A DNA stretch of 64,000 nucleotides from Pseudoalteromonas luteoviolacea. GTDB taxonomy: Bacteria; Pseudomonadota; Gammaproteobacteria; Enterobacterales; Alteromonadaceae. Position numbers and translations under genes: made by a program. The number at the start of each line of letters is the position of its first letter. Positions within the stretch are counted from its first letter, which is position 1. The notes under the pieces are model-generated. The model was not told the DNA's origin, ran no database searches, and was given only the letters and a program-made list of their open reading frames with translations. Below are positions 28,701 to 37,100 of this stretch, one piece after another. The stretch is from assembly GCF_000814765.1 (NCBI RefSeq), contig NZ_JWIC01000010.1, forward strand, positions 320,001 through 384,000. The letters run 5' to 3'.

Positions 28701-30223
28701 TCACTATAAAACACAGGCTGGGTAGGATGGCTAGATAACGGCGGAAAAAAGCCATAACTTAAGAACGGATCAAACTGATCGAAACTCGGACCAAGCGGCT
28801 CTAAAATGCCATTGTTCATATTAAATAAATAAAAACCTGAGTTACCATCAACAAAGTATAAAAAACCTGGCTCAACCAAAACGGCTCCTTTGACAAACCC
28901 CGAGAGTATCTCAGTTGACTCTGGGTTTTGCGCTTGCGGTCGAGAAATTGTTTCAGTTACAGGGTCAAAAACGAATAAACCTCGGTTACTTATCAGCCAA
29001 AGCTTATCTTGAAATGCGAACAGCTCAAATATCGAGTACTCTGGTAAAAAGCTCTCTCCCATATAACCTTGGAGTAACGGCTTGGCTTCACGAGTTTTTG
29101 GGTCGTATCGTGTTAAGCCATCTCGAGTTGCAGCCCAAATATACCCTTGAAATTCGACAAGCCCCCACACAGCACCATGAGAGAATTCCCCTTCAATTGA
29201 CTCGTTTTGCACATTGTCAAAAATATGGTTATCTGGCGGCAAGTAAAATGCGCCATCCGTGCGAGTAGCAGCCCACACTCCGCCATTATTATCCTCGTTT
29301 AAATGAATAATGCTGCTATCAGAAATAGAAAAACGACTACTCAAAAGTCGCTTATCTGGTTCAACATTACCCGTGTGTGGTTCCAAGCGCATAAGTCCTT
29401 TGTCTGTGCCAAGCAGCAAATAAGCCTGCTGCTTTAGCATATGCCAGATATTAAACTCTTCTAATAATGTTTTATAAGCGGGCGTTGCATCAAAGTTGGT
29501 TTGTAACTCACTAATATCAAGCTCATACAGCCCCAGCACCGCCCCAACTAACAACGTCGAGTCATTCAACAACAATAACGATTTAGTATTGTGTTGAAAC
29601 GGGTGCTCTGGATTGTCGATATGCTTAATCGGTTTAAGTCGTTTAGTGGGAATATGATACGCAAATAAATGCTCTGTCGTTGCGATGTAAAGTATGTCTT
29701 CAAATTGCAGGAGCGATCTGACCAAACTGCGATCATTCATACCTGGTATCGGAATGACTTCCGTTATTTCCCCTGTCTCTTTATTTAATACAGAGACATT
29801 TTTCGTACGACCCAACCACAACTCGTTAGCACTTTTCTCCAGCATTTGAAAAACACTATTTTGGATATAATCCTGCTCTGATGAAGGCGCTTGAATATAC
29901 TGTCGGTAATGGTCTTTTTCGGGGTGATAACTAAACAGCCCAGCTCGACCTGAGGCTATCCAAATTTTGCCTGCTGGATCTTGATAAATACGATCAATCT
30001 GCATTTTATCAAGCGCTTTATTTGGGCCCATGACTTCAAGGACTTGATACCCATCATATCGATTTAAGCCCCCTTCCGTAGATAGCCAAAGATATCCTTT
30101 TTTATCAAATAGCAAAGTATTGACATAACTTTGTGATAAGCCTTCAGCAGGAGAAATACGAGAGACTTGTGCTGAACAAAAAGCACTAAAGGCAAATATC
30201 ACTAAAACAATAAGATACTTCAT
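25769..30223 (-). CDS. Propeller-sensor protein with PAS, degenerate GGDEF and EAL domains
   Basis: A 1,484-residue membrane signalling protein. A signal peptide (MKYLIVLVIFAFSAFCSAQ) is followed by an exported two-component-regulator beta-propeller (about 25-660), a Y_Y_Y domain (about 690-770), one membrane helix (about 773-793), two PAS-like regions (about 815-1040), a GGDEF domain and an EAL domain (about 1225-1470). The GGDEF signature is replaced by IGQERD, so it cannot be a normal cyclase. The EAL domain keeps EVI, N1318, E1350, DDFGTGYSS and LKID. The EGVE motif reads AQGVEN (Glu to Gln at about 1437), which may impair hydrolysis. The ATG at 30223 has AAAGGGA upstream and overlaps the GNAT stop as ATGA. 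An alternative TTG start eight codons upstream is unlikely. Confidence 0.9.
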   Translation of the reverse strand: MKYLIVLVIFAFSAFCSAQVSRISPAEGLSQSYVNTLLFDKKGYLWLSTEGGLNRYDGYQVLEVMGPNKALDKMQIDRIYQDPAGKIWIASGRAGLFSYHPEKDHYRQYIQAPSSEQDYIQNSVFQMLEKSANELWLGRTKNVSVLNKETGEITEVIPIPGMNDRSLVRSLLQFEDILYIATTEHLFAYHIPTKRLKPIKHIDNPEHPFQHNTKSLLLLNDSTLLVGAVLGLYELDISELQTNFDATPAYKTLLEEFNIWHMLKQQAYLLLGTDKGLMRLEPHTGNVEPDKRLLSSRFSISDSSIIHLNEDNNGGVWAATRTDGAFYLPPDNHIFDNVQNESIEGEFSHGAVWGLVEFQGYIWAATRDGLTRYDPKTREAKPLLQGYMGESFLPEYSIFELFAFQDKLWLISNRGLFVFDPVTETISRPQAQNPESTEILSGFVKGAVLVEPGFLYFVDGNSGFYLFNMNNGILEPLGPSFDQFDPFLSYGFFPPLSSHPTQPVFYSEGRLFRYDRPRQQLTQIYQVPKAHKQSAVDLLSYTIDKNNVLWLSFATHGLVRLTADGYNPLPLPTDSLSVTNFILYEMQQDNAGMIWMSSHQGIWRLDPDNFHLQGFTINDGLMSNEFNSGSSVKLENGHIAYGSLQGITIFDPEVNRPNRPLLTRVNITNVDLMSRDLKPAGLKSFSSIELNHDDIGLEVSFSAMAFTAQERIVYEYQLSGEQRILSRNSNRVVFPKLNPGHYRLKVWAKDPLTGDYTQPAELNIRVKYPIWRSPLALACYLVLASALFALWVHRKNKVAQLLMEAHKETRNSETRLKMALEGSNSGVWDWQSGSNLVYQPRLVNELGYKNEYINLDDYLELIHPQDRALFRIEWLEFVSTAKGYIDCTYRLRNRVGQWRWYKDYGKVMAWREAIPMRVAGTYTNLTRERVFEERAALFGEAFEQTRDWVMIFDRRFRILACNKALQDAFAVEANPLSSTSVSLGLERHVRMHYLRTMSKLAEGEYHSAEEVLRLPSGEVRHVLVKVTATHGQNYIIVLTDISKQKRTEKELYQLANYDALTKLPNKVLFMDRVQHGIEQCEENEQSLAILAIKFGRLQRLADTFGDDFVLAVIRQGAKTLQCCFREVDSLAIGQERDFYILMEHLENVDAVTRYIHCLIARFEDGMRVHEQDVHVDVHVGISLYPDDASDAFELNQAAQIALSHAKKSTKSHYQFYHHDINQQVKRNIEIERRLTAVYNEELLYNYYQPILNATREHIEGFEVILKWPDDPLVSADEFAKAAEKTGLGIEVVLQTIERALIELKVWHLTWPDLYISVNLSAHVLHFEGLVEGIQSTLKKTNLPASCLVFEISESVIMHNVTQSIARMHALNSLGCRVFMDDFGTGYSSLMYLTQFPVTTLKIDEGFIVDIGKNKDHESIIHSTLSLAHSLGKLCIAQGVENIEQLRFLRMLGCERFQGYLFSPPLPGDMIAHLMANTWEDMFKS

Positions 30224-30645
30224 GCATTTACATCCCTTTGAAAACACATCGCTGTTATCTCTCGGCCTTGCTTCGTATAGTTGACGAACATATTCCGTAA
30301 TTTTTCTGGCAACGCATCTTGGCTTACGTTTATAAAGTCGAGTTGCAAATACAATGAAACAACATCTTGATAAGCAAAGGTATAAACAAGGTCTTCAGCT
30401 TCAATGGCTGAGGCTAATAACTGCGTCGCAACCCCCTTCCCTCTATATTCAGGGTCGACAAAAACGGTAGATAGAAATGCATCTTGTTCCACTTTTTGAA
30501 CCCTGCACGCTGCAATCAGTTCCGTAAGTTTAACAACCCAAACTAGATCTTGCTTGGTCGCTCGGCCACGTACTCTGTTAGCCTGATAAAACTTATTAAC
30601 TAATGGGGTTTGAATCGCAGGCAAACAAAAACAACTCAACTGCAT
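30220..30645 (-). CDS. GNAT-family N-acetyltransferase
   Basis: A 141-residue GNAT protein. The acetyl-CoA loop is VDPEYRGKGVATQLL (about 68-82), and VSLYLQLDFI matches the C-terminal GNAT strand. The N-terminal third is short. It starts 2 bp after the stop of the small gene at 30648 and its stop overlaps the next start as ATGA, so three genes form one minus-strand unit. The substrate is unknown; no relation to c-di-GMP signalling is evident beyond the operon. Confidence 0.82.
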   Translation of the reverse strand: MQLSCFCLPAIQTPLVNKFYQANRVRGRATKQDLVWVVKLTELIAACRVQKVEQDAFLSTVFVDPEYRGKGVATQLLASAIEAEDLVYTFAYQDVVSLYLQLDFINVSQDALPEKLRNMFVNYTKQGREITAMCFQRDVNA

Positions 30646-30647
30646 AA

Positions 30648-30854
30648 CTAAACTAACATAAGCCCCAAGTATTGCTCAAACTTAGCCTTTAACGTATCCC
30701 GTTCAGACAAGGGACGGCTATTAATCGCATCATAAATCGCTTCTCGCGTATTTTTACCACGCTTTATCTGATAAGCCCAAAAAGACGCTTCATACTCTAG
30801 TTGAACTTGATATTTTTCTGCTCTAGAAAGGTTACACAGATTATAAGACATCAT
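30648..30854 (-). CDS. Small conserved-looking protein of unknown function
   Basis: A 68-residue, charged protein without signal peptide or membrane helix. The sequence (MSYNLCNLSRAEKYQV at its core) reminds me of small DUF3283-type proteins of Vibrio and Shewanella, but I cannot confirm that. ATG codons at 30854 and 30851 are both possible; neither has a strong ribosome site. It is first in a three-gene unit with the GNAT and propeller-EAL genes. Confidence 0.62.
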   Translation of the reverse strand: MMSYNLCNLSRAEKYQVQLEYEASFWAYQIKRGKNTREAIYDAINSRPLSERDTLKAKFEQYLGLMLV

Positions 30855-31008
30855 ACTGTACAATTATTGAAAATTATAAAAACAGTGTATCATATATGTA
30901 CTCAGCAACGGCAGTATTGAATGATAAAGTTAAATATTACAGTGTATTTATTAATATTTTAAAATTGAGAAGACACGAGCTTCATTCACTGTAAACTAGG
31001 AGGACTAT

Positions 31009-31689
31009 GTGAGAAATATCAAAATATTATGGATTCTTTTATTGTCACACTGCTCTCTAGCCCAAGCCAAAACGCTGTATTTCAATCGTCCTGCCGACAC
31101 CCCGCAAGCCAGATATGTCGTCGAGTTATTGAGCCTGGCATATAAAGACATCGGCCACAGCTTAGAGCTAATAGATTTCGATCAACAAACAGCACTTATC
31201 GCTGCCAATGCTGGCGAACTTGATGGTCAACTTGGGCGGATTGCAGGTGTCACTGACAGCTATGCAAATCTCCTTTATGTCGACTTCCCTCTCTATTCAT
31301 TCAACCTACAACTCATTAGCCACTGCACCTCCTGTTCATTTAATCAGATTGAATCAATGGCAGTGCAAAGCGGATACCTCGTTGCCTATCAATACATGAT
31401 GGATAATCGCTATCGAGGTGAACTTGTCGAAGTAAAAAGTAGTGCAGCTCAACTCAACTTACTGATCCAGAAAAAAGTACAGGGGGCGCTAATCATTGAT
31501 TTTCATTTACGTAAGCACTTGCCATACATGGATGTTGATACGATAAAAATTGAAGACCTAATGACCATAGACAGTTTTCATTATTTACACCAGAAACACG
31601 CTGCACTCATTCCTAAATTAAAAAATACTTTAAAAAAGCTAGAGCAAAAGGGCATAATTGAGGTATTAAAGGCTAAATATCGAATTTAA
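31009..31689 (+). CDS. Periplasmic solute-binding-like protein (family 3 style)
   Basis: A 226-residue exported protein. The first 20 residues (MRNIKILWILLLSHCSLAQA) form a signal peptide. The rest has the two-lobe pattern of small extracellular solute-binding proteins related to amino-acid receptors, with a DGQLGRIAGV segment near 70 common in this group in Alteromonadales. There is no transporter gene nearby, so it may be a stand-alone or degenerate sensor rather than part of an ABC system. The start is GTG at 31009 with AGGAGG 5 nt upstream; the ATG at 31007 leads straight into TGA. Its last 17 bp overlap the convergent DUF1289 gene. Confidence 0.75.
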   Translation: MRNIKILWILLLSHCSLAQAKTLYFNRPADTPQARYVVELLSLAYKDIGHSLELIDFDQQTALIAANAGELDGQLGRIAGVTDSYANLLYVDFPLYSFNLQLISHCTSCSFNQIESMAVQSGYLVAYQYMMDNRYRGELVEVKSSAAQLNLLIQKKVQGALIIDFHLRKHLPYMDVDTIKIEDLMTIDSFHYLHQKHAALIPKLKNTLKKLEQKGIIEVLKAKYRI

Positions 31690-31942
31690 ACAAATCATTT
31701 TGTGTTTGAGCTAGTTCATCACTTGTTGCTGTGGCTTTTTGTGATTGCTGTTTGCTGGCCATTACACGCTTTTTACGACGCTGGCACAGATCTATCACCA
31801 TTTTTTTTTGATGCTCTGTCATTTGATTCCAACAAAAGCGCTCCTCTCGGCTGCGAAAACAGCCCTTGCAATAACCGCGATTGTTCACTTCACATATCCC
31901 CTGACACGGACTTGGGATCGTAAATATCTCTATTTGTTCCAT
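31673..31942 (-). CDS. DUF1289 family protein
   Basis: An 89-residue protein with the DUF1289 pattern IPSPCQGICEVNNRGYCKGC near the N-terminus, which holds four cysteines that could bind a metal or Fe-S cluster, followed by W-N-Q-M. The tail is lysine- and glutamine-rich. The ATG at 31942 is preferred to a TTG four codons upstream. Its function is unknown across the family. The 3' end overlaps the convergent solute-binding-like gene. Confidence 0.82.
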   Translation of the reverse strand: MEQIEIFTIPSPCQGICEVNNRGYCKGCFRSREERFCWNQMTEHQKKMVIDLCQRRKKRVMASKQQSQKATATSDELAQTQNDLFKFDI

Positions 31943-32175
31943 ACTAAGGGTCAATGATCAAACCTGCACATAAAATGGCCACTTCAATCAAAATACTACC
32001 TAACTTGGCCTCTTAATAAAATACTAGTTGAAATATCGTAAAGTCGCTAAAGCTTATAAGTATGAAGGAAAGTAAAATAGAGTAATCCAACCATCTAGGC
32101 GCTGAAAAACACTTAGAAAATTAAGCGAAAAAAAGATACAAAAAAGCCCAGCTAATACTGAGATTATATGATCAA

Positions 32176-32226
32176 TGTTACCCAGAGGCGAAAGCGAACC
32201 ACCGACACGAGAATTTTCAATATAAT
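32176..32226 (-). pseudogene. tRNA-Phe remnant, 3' half
   Basis: About 51 nt match the 3' half of the nearby tRNA-Phe genes (acceptor 3' strand, T arm, GAA anticodon loop) with several changes. The rest of the tRNA is replaced by TATAATTCC. The CCA is lost, so it cannot be functional. The gap from 31943 to 32297 holds nothing else I can identify. Confidence 0.75.
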
Positions 32227-32297
32227 TCCAAATAATGTATACAAAAAGATATCTGAAAAGTATTTAAGTGCTGGTGTTTTTGGCTTTTATAGATGAG

Positions 32298-32373
<76 letters not shown>

Positions 32374-32385
32374 ACACTATAAGAA

Positions 32386-32461
32386 TGGTGCCCAGAGGCG
32401 GAATCGAACCACCGACACGAGGATTTTCAATCCTCTGCTCTACCGACTGAGCTATCTGGGC
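32386..32461 (-). tRNA. tRNA-Phe(GAA), copy 1
   Basis: 76 nt with encoded CCA; anticodon loop TTGAAAA gives GAA; all arms pair. The 30-nt element at 32478 lies just upstream. Confidence 0.97.
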
Positions 32462-32477
32462 AAACAAGATTTTACGT

Positions 32478-32507
32478 GTATTAAAACTCTCTAGGGATTT
32501 TCAATAC
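32478..32507 (-). repeat. 30-nt inverted-repeat element upstream of tRNA-Phe copy 1
   Basis: On the minus strand: GTATT, G, AAAA, an 11-nt loop, TTTT, AATAC. The arms pair over 9 bp with one bulge. Read as DNA it also gives TTGAAA-15 bp-TAATAC, a possible promoter. It is one of six such elements in the array with the same spacing. Confidence 0.8.
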
Positions 32508-32543
32508 AATTCCAAAAAGCTCTACCGAATGAGCTATTTAGGC
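32493..32543 (-). pseudogene. tRNA-Phe remnant, 5' half (copy B)
   Basis: Retains the 5' acceptor strand, D arm and the anticodon-loop segment of tRNA-Phe, but has lost the rest. It overlaps the 30-nt element at 32478. It is nearly identical to the remnant at 32575, 82 bp away. Confidence 0.75.
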
Positions 32544-32559
32544 AAATAAATTTTTATCT

Positions 32560-32589
32560 GTATTAAAACTCTCTAGGGATTTTCAATAC
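32560..32589 (-). repeat. 30-nt inverted-repeat element, between remnants B and C
   Basis: Same sequence as the element at 32478, TTGAAA-15 bp-TAATAC on the minus strand. It precedes remnant B rather than an intact tRNA. Confidence 0.8.
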
Positions 32590-32625
32590 AATTCCAAAAA
32601 GCTCTACCGAATGAGCTATCTGGGA
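32575..32625 (-). pseudogene. tRNA-Phe remnant, 5' half (copy C)
   Basis: Second copy of the half-tRNA at 32493. It holds the acceptor 5' strand, D arm and anticodon-loop segment and lacks the T arm and CCA. Confidence 0.75.
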
Positions 32626-32639
32626 AAATAGAATCTTAT

Positions 32640-32669
32640 GTATCAAAACTATCTAAATACTTTTAATAC
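32640..32669 (-). repeat. 30-nt element, diverged copy
   Basis: On the minus strand it starts GTATTAAAA and ends TTTTGATAC. It differs in sequence from the other copies but keeps the 9-bp pairing (one G-T wobble) and the 15-bp interval. Confidence 0.65.
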
Positions 32670-32703
32670 ATTAGATACAGCAATTCGCTGATTTAAAATT
32701 AAA

Positions 32704-32779
<76 letters not shown>

Positions 32780-32790
32780 ACACTTAATAA

Positions 32791-32866
32791 TGGTGCCCAG
32801 AGGCGGAATCGAACCACCGACACGAGGATTTTCAATCCTCTGCTCTACCGACTGAGCTATCTGGGC
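32791..32866 (-). tRNA. tRNA-Phe(GAA), copy 2
   Basis: 76 nt with CCA, identical to copy 1. The 30-nt element at 32883 lies upstream without an adjoining D-arm remnant. Confidence 0.97.
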
Positions 32867-32882
32867 AAATAAATTTTTATGC

Positions 32883-32912
32883 GTATTAAAACTCGATAAG
32901 GATTTTCAATAC
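32883..32912 (-). repeat. 30-nt inverted-repeat element upstream of tRNA-Phe copy 2
   Basis: GTATT-G-AAAA / TTTT-AATAC with a changed loop (TCCTTATCGAG). The arms and the 15-bp interval are conserved although the neighbouring half-tRNA has been lost, which suggests that the element itself is kept. Confidence 0.8.
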
Positions 32913-32946
32913 CTTAGATACAGTAATTCACTGCTTTAAAATTAAA

Positions 32947-33022
<76 letters not shown>

Positions 33023-33033
33023 ACACTTAATAA

Positions 33034-33109
33034 TGGTGCCCAGAGGCGGAATCGAACCACCGACACGAGGATTTTCAATCCTCTGCTCTACCGACTGAGC
33101 TATCTGGGC
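33034..33109 (-). tRNA. tRNA-Phe(GAA), copy 3
   Basis: 76 nt with CCA; identical to the other copies. A 30-nt element and a half-tRNA remnant lie upstream. Confidence 0.97.
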
Positions 33110-33124
33110 AAATAATTTTCACGT

Positions 33125-33154
33125 GTATTAAAACTCTCTGGGGATTTTCAATAC
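33125..33154 (-). repeat. 30-nt inverted-repeat element upstream of tRNA-Phe copy 3
   Basis: Same arms and 15-bp interval as the element at 32478; one loop base differs. Confidence 0.8.
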
Positions 33155-33189
33155 AATTCCACACAGCTCTACCGAATGAGCTAATTGGA
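33140..33189 (-). pseudogene. tRNA-Phe remnant, 5' half (copy E)
   Basis: D arm and anticodon-loop segment of tRNA-Phe retained, with a damaged acceptor strand (TTCCAATTAGCTC). No T arm or CCA. Confidence 0.7.
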
Positions 33190-33220
33190 AAATATTATAT
33201 CGTGTCACAAATTTTATAAA

Positions 33221-33296
<76 letters not shown>

Positions 33297-33307
33297 ACAC
33301 TTAATAG

Positions 33308-33383
33308 TGGTGCCCAGAGGCGGAATCGAACCACCGACACGAGGATTTTCAATCCTCTGCTCTACCGACTGAGCTATCTGGGC
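33308..33383 (-). tRNA. tRNA-Phe(GAA), copy 4
   Basis: 76 nt with CCA; identical to the other copies. It is the first intact tRNA after the internal terminator at 33503. Confidence 0.97.
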
Positions 33384-33398
33384 AAATAATTTTTACGT

Positions 33399-33428
33399 GT
33401 ATTAAAACTCTCTAGGGATTTTCAATAC
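33399..33428 (-). repeat. 30-nt inverted-repeat element upstream of tRNA-Phe copy 4
   Basis: Same as the element at 32478. It overlaps the 3' side of remnant F. Confidence 0.8.
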
Positions 33429-33463
33429 AATTCCACACAGCTCTACCGATTGAGCCACCTGGG
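33414..33463 (-). pseudogene. tRNA-Phe remnant, 5' half (copy F)
   Basis: The best preserved half-tRNA: acceptor strand ACCCAGG, D arm GGCTCAATCGGTAGAGC and the TTGAAAA loop segment. There is an insertion-like change between D arm and anticodon loop, and the T arm and CCA are absent. Confidence 0.75.
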
Positions 33464-33502
33464 TAAATACTAAACACATTTGAAATTAACTTGACACATT
33501 TC

Positions 33503-33536
33503 AAAAAATCTAAACCGCTTTTATAAGGCGTTTTAG
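33503..33536 (-). terminator. Internal terminator of the Phe/Thr array
   Basis: On the minus strand CTAAAACGC pairs with GCGGTTTAG (8 of 9 pairs) around a 9-nt loop and is followed by ATTTTTT. It lies after tRNA-Phe copy 5 and before remnant F, so it divides the array. Confidence 0.75.
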
Positions 33537-33566
33537 TAAAATTCTTTATTTTACATCTTTAAGAGA

Positions 33567-33642
33567 TGGTGCCCAGAGGCGGAATCGAACCACCGACACG
33601 AGGATTTTCAATCCTCTGCTCTACCGACTGAGCTATCTGGGC
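33567..33642 (-). tRNA. tRNA-Phe(GAA), copy 5
   Basis: 76 nt with CCA; identical to the other copies. It is the only tRNA-Phe here without a tRNA-Thr directly after it; a terminator follows instead. Confidence 0.97.
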
Positions 33643-33690
33643 AACTAATTAGCATGGGATTTAATTCCAATGCAAAACCAACTTTATAAA

Positions 33691-33766
<76 letters not shown>

Positions 33767-33777
33767 GCACCTAAAAA

Positions 33778-33853
33778 TGGTGCCCAGAGGCGGAATCGAA
33801 CCACCGACACGAGGATTTTCAATCCTCTGCTCTACCGACTGAGCTATCTGGGC
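33778..33853 (-). tRNA. tRNA-Phe(GAA), copy 6
   Basis: 76 nt with CCA; first tRNA of the array, only about 10 nt after the -10 box of the promoter at 33863. Confidence 0.97.
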
Positions 33854-33862
33854 GTGCGGCGT

Positions 33863-33891
33863 ATTAAACGGGTTTTACCCTTTCAAGTCAA
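33863..33891 (-). promoter_or_regulatory. Stable-RNA promoter of the Phe/Thr array
   Basis: On the minus strand TTGACT, 17 bp, TTTAAT, followed by a GC-rich discriminator (ACGCCGCACGCC). The GC-rich discriminator is typical of stringently controlled tRNA promoters. The transcript would begin only a few bases before the tRNA. The rest of the gap to 34106 shows no gene. Confidence 0.75.
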
Positions 33892-34106
33892 CTATTTTTT
33901 TGCAATATAATTTGTTTGCGCACAATTCATGCAAAATTGACACAAATAGGCTACTAAAGGCTGATTTTTATACTTAAATCTCTCACTATGATCTTCTACA
34001 AACAATAATAAAGAAGTAAAAACGTAGAGAAATCATCCATTATAGGTGTTAGGATGTGAAGTTATTATAAAGCTCGATTTGAAAGTTACTTGTTCGGACT
34101 ATTTCA

Positions 34107-37100
34107 ATGGAAAAATCTTCACAAGCACAGATCAAAGGTTTCGTGCCCCTGTTTGTATTTGTCACACTAATCATTACCAGTATTGCTTCACTGGGTGCCT
34201 ATCTTTGGCCCAAACAAGAAGTGAATACTACTTATAGTCAACCAGACCTCGCTTTACAGGCTCAGGATTTAGCTGCACCGCTAAGTAATACCATGATGAA
34301 GTTAGGTTATAACTACGCCAAGCAGATGCTCACATCCGTCAAAGCAGGCAACCCAAATATAGATGCCTACTTATATGCAGATAGTGGAATGGGCAAGCCT
34401 AGTCTGGTATTTCAATCGAGTGATAATCCTGTTGCGCCAATCAAGCAGCGCACCAAATTAACACTCAACGGACAAGTCATCGTTCACCAACCATTGACTC
34501 TCGATGACATTCCTGTCGGCGAGTTAGTGCTTGTATACAGCGAACCAACCATCACAGTGGCGACAAGCAACCCTCTGAGCTATGCATTGGCAGCGATTGC
34601 TCTGCTTCTCACGCTTGGCTTTGCAATATTTCTTAAGAAACAAATCGTAGGTAAGCTGGCCAAAGAGCTCAACTTATTAAATTCAGAGCTTGAGCATCTA
34701 ATTAAGAAAAAAGATTATGATGTCCACGTCACAGAACAATTGAGTTTCGGCCTCTCCTCAACCGCCATCGGCATAAACTCCTTAATCAATCAGATCCGTG
34801 ACATTATTAAAGGTAATAAAGCATCTCAGAACGAATTGAGGCAGTTGCAAACTAGCCTTGAAACTGAAGTTCAAGCTCGTACCTTGGCACTAGAAAAAGC
34901 AACGCTTAATGCCGAACGTGCATCTGAAGCTAAAACTACCTTTTTAGCAACCATGAGCCATGAAATTAGAACGCCGATGAATGGGGTTATCGGTACCATT
35001 GATTTACTTCGCCAAACTGAATTAGACGGAGCACAGCACAGGTTAACCACCATCATTCGCGATTCAGCCTTCTCTTTACTTGGCATATTGGATGACATAT
35101 TAGACTTCTCTAAAATAGAAGCAGGTAAATTACAGATAGACAGCAGTGCTTTTTCTGTGTCAGAAACCATAGAAGAAGTCGCACGTGTACTTTCTTCTGT
35201 CGCCAAAAAACGTAAACTGGACCTCCAGTTAGCCATTGCTCCAGATATTCCTAGCAACTTGGTGGGAGACGCCGTGCGCGTGCGCCAAGTACTTTACAAT
35301 CTGTGTAGTAACGCCATTAAATTCACTACAACCGATGAAAGTAGACAAGGCTTTGTAAAAATCTCTGTTGAAGTGGCCCAAAATACCTCTGAACACTATA
35401 CCTTGCGTTTTAAAGTCACTGACAATGGTAAAGGGATGACTCAGGCCCAGCTGAGAGAGATATTTAATCCATTTATTCAAGCTGAAGGATCAATTACACG
35501 AGAATACGGCGGCACAGGTTTAGGTTTGTCGATTTGTAAGAGTCTTGTTGAGTTAATGCTAGGCTCAATTAATGTCAATTCAGATATCGGTATGGGCAGC
35601 GAGTTTATTGTCGAACTACCTTTCAGTATCAGTGGCAAAGTTGAATATGCCAATAAAGGTGTATTAGCTGGGCGAAAAGTGGTGACGTTCACGCATAACC
35701 CAAATAGGCGCGCTATTTTGGCTCGTTACTTATCATTTATGGGTGCAAACTCGGCCATTGTTGTCGACCCAAGTGAAATTGACGAACATCAATATGATCA
35801 AGATGTCGTTTGGGTACTCGATGGTCTCGATGGCATGGATAAAGTAAATCAGCAACTAAGAGATCTACTTTACTCTATCGAGCACAACAACCAGCAAGTC
35901 ATTGTGCTCAGCACGATGGATGAATCGGCACTCAATCACGGCCACATATTCTATTTAAATGCAGCGCCTTTATGTAAAACAAGCTTTATGACCGCGGTGC
36001 TGGTCGCTGTAGGCCTGCATAAACCCAAACAGCTCAAGCCATCTCGTACAATGAACAGCTACTTGAATATTGAAGATGCTAAGGCTGAAAATAAATTAGT
36101 GTTGCTGGTCGAAGACAATGTATTAAACCAGCAAGTGCTTACCGATCAGCTTCATTTACTTGGTTATGGTGTTGAAGTAGCTGAAAACGGCGAAGAAGGC
36201 TTAAAAATGTGGCAACAAGGCCATTACGCAGTAGTGTTAACTGACCTACATATGCCTAAAATGTCTGGTTATGACATGGTTACCAAAATCAGAGATATCG
36301 CAGAACAATCACCTGACATCAATGCACAGCCATATATTATTGCTATCACAGCGAATGCACTCAAAGGTGAACGAGACCGTTGCCTCGCTTCTGGTATGAA
36401 TGATTACATTACCAAGCCTGTAGAGTTGAATGTCCTAGAAGCGACATTGGAAAAATGGCAGAACGCCTCTGGACATAACGCCAAACCAGCGACGCAGCAA
36501 CCTGAAACGAGTGCTAATACAGAGCACAAGACTGTATCAAAGGCTGATGTTGAACCTGAGACCACCATAATCCTTGATGAAAATATAAACGCCACAGATT
36601 CAAACGCATGCGTTGAAGCCATGCCAGTTTCTTCGGAAAGTGCCGCTCTGCCTAGCTTTACAGCAATGGACAATGCGTCTGTCGTTGAAGACGAAGCGCC
36701 TGTGACTGAAGTAATTGAGCCAGATGAAGTGAGTATCGCACCCGTAAAAGAAGAGCCAGCTGATGAACTTCCCATCAACATGGATCAACTCAATAAATAC
36801 GTCAACGACGATAGTGCTAAACGACTTCGCTTCTTTAGAATGTACCTAGAACAGAGTAGCGAATTAGCCCGTGACATTAATGGCGCTGTTATTTCATCGA
36901 GTCAAAGTGAAATTATTGAGGCATGTCACCAGCTTAAATCCATCTCTCGTACCATTGGTGCGGAGCAAGTTGCTTTGATTTCTGAAAAGTTTGAATCAAG
37001 GTGTAAAACGGAAGAAATGAGCAGTGATCAATTGATTCAGTTACGAGATGAACTTGAAGAGTCATATATGAAAGCCACCGAGTTCATCCAAAAATACTTA

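Noticed and set aside
31007..31012. ATG at 31007 as start of the solute-binding-like gene
   Set aside because: The next codon is TGA. The overlapping GTG at 31009 has the correct frame and ribosome spacing.
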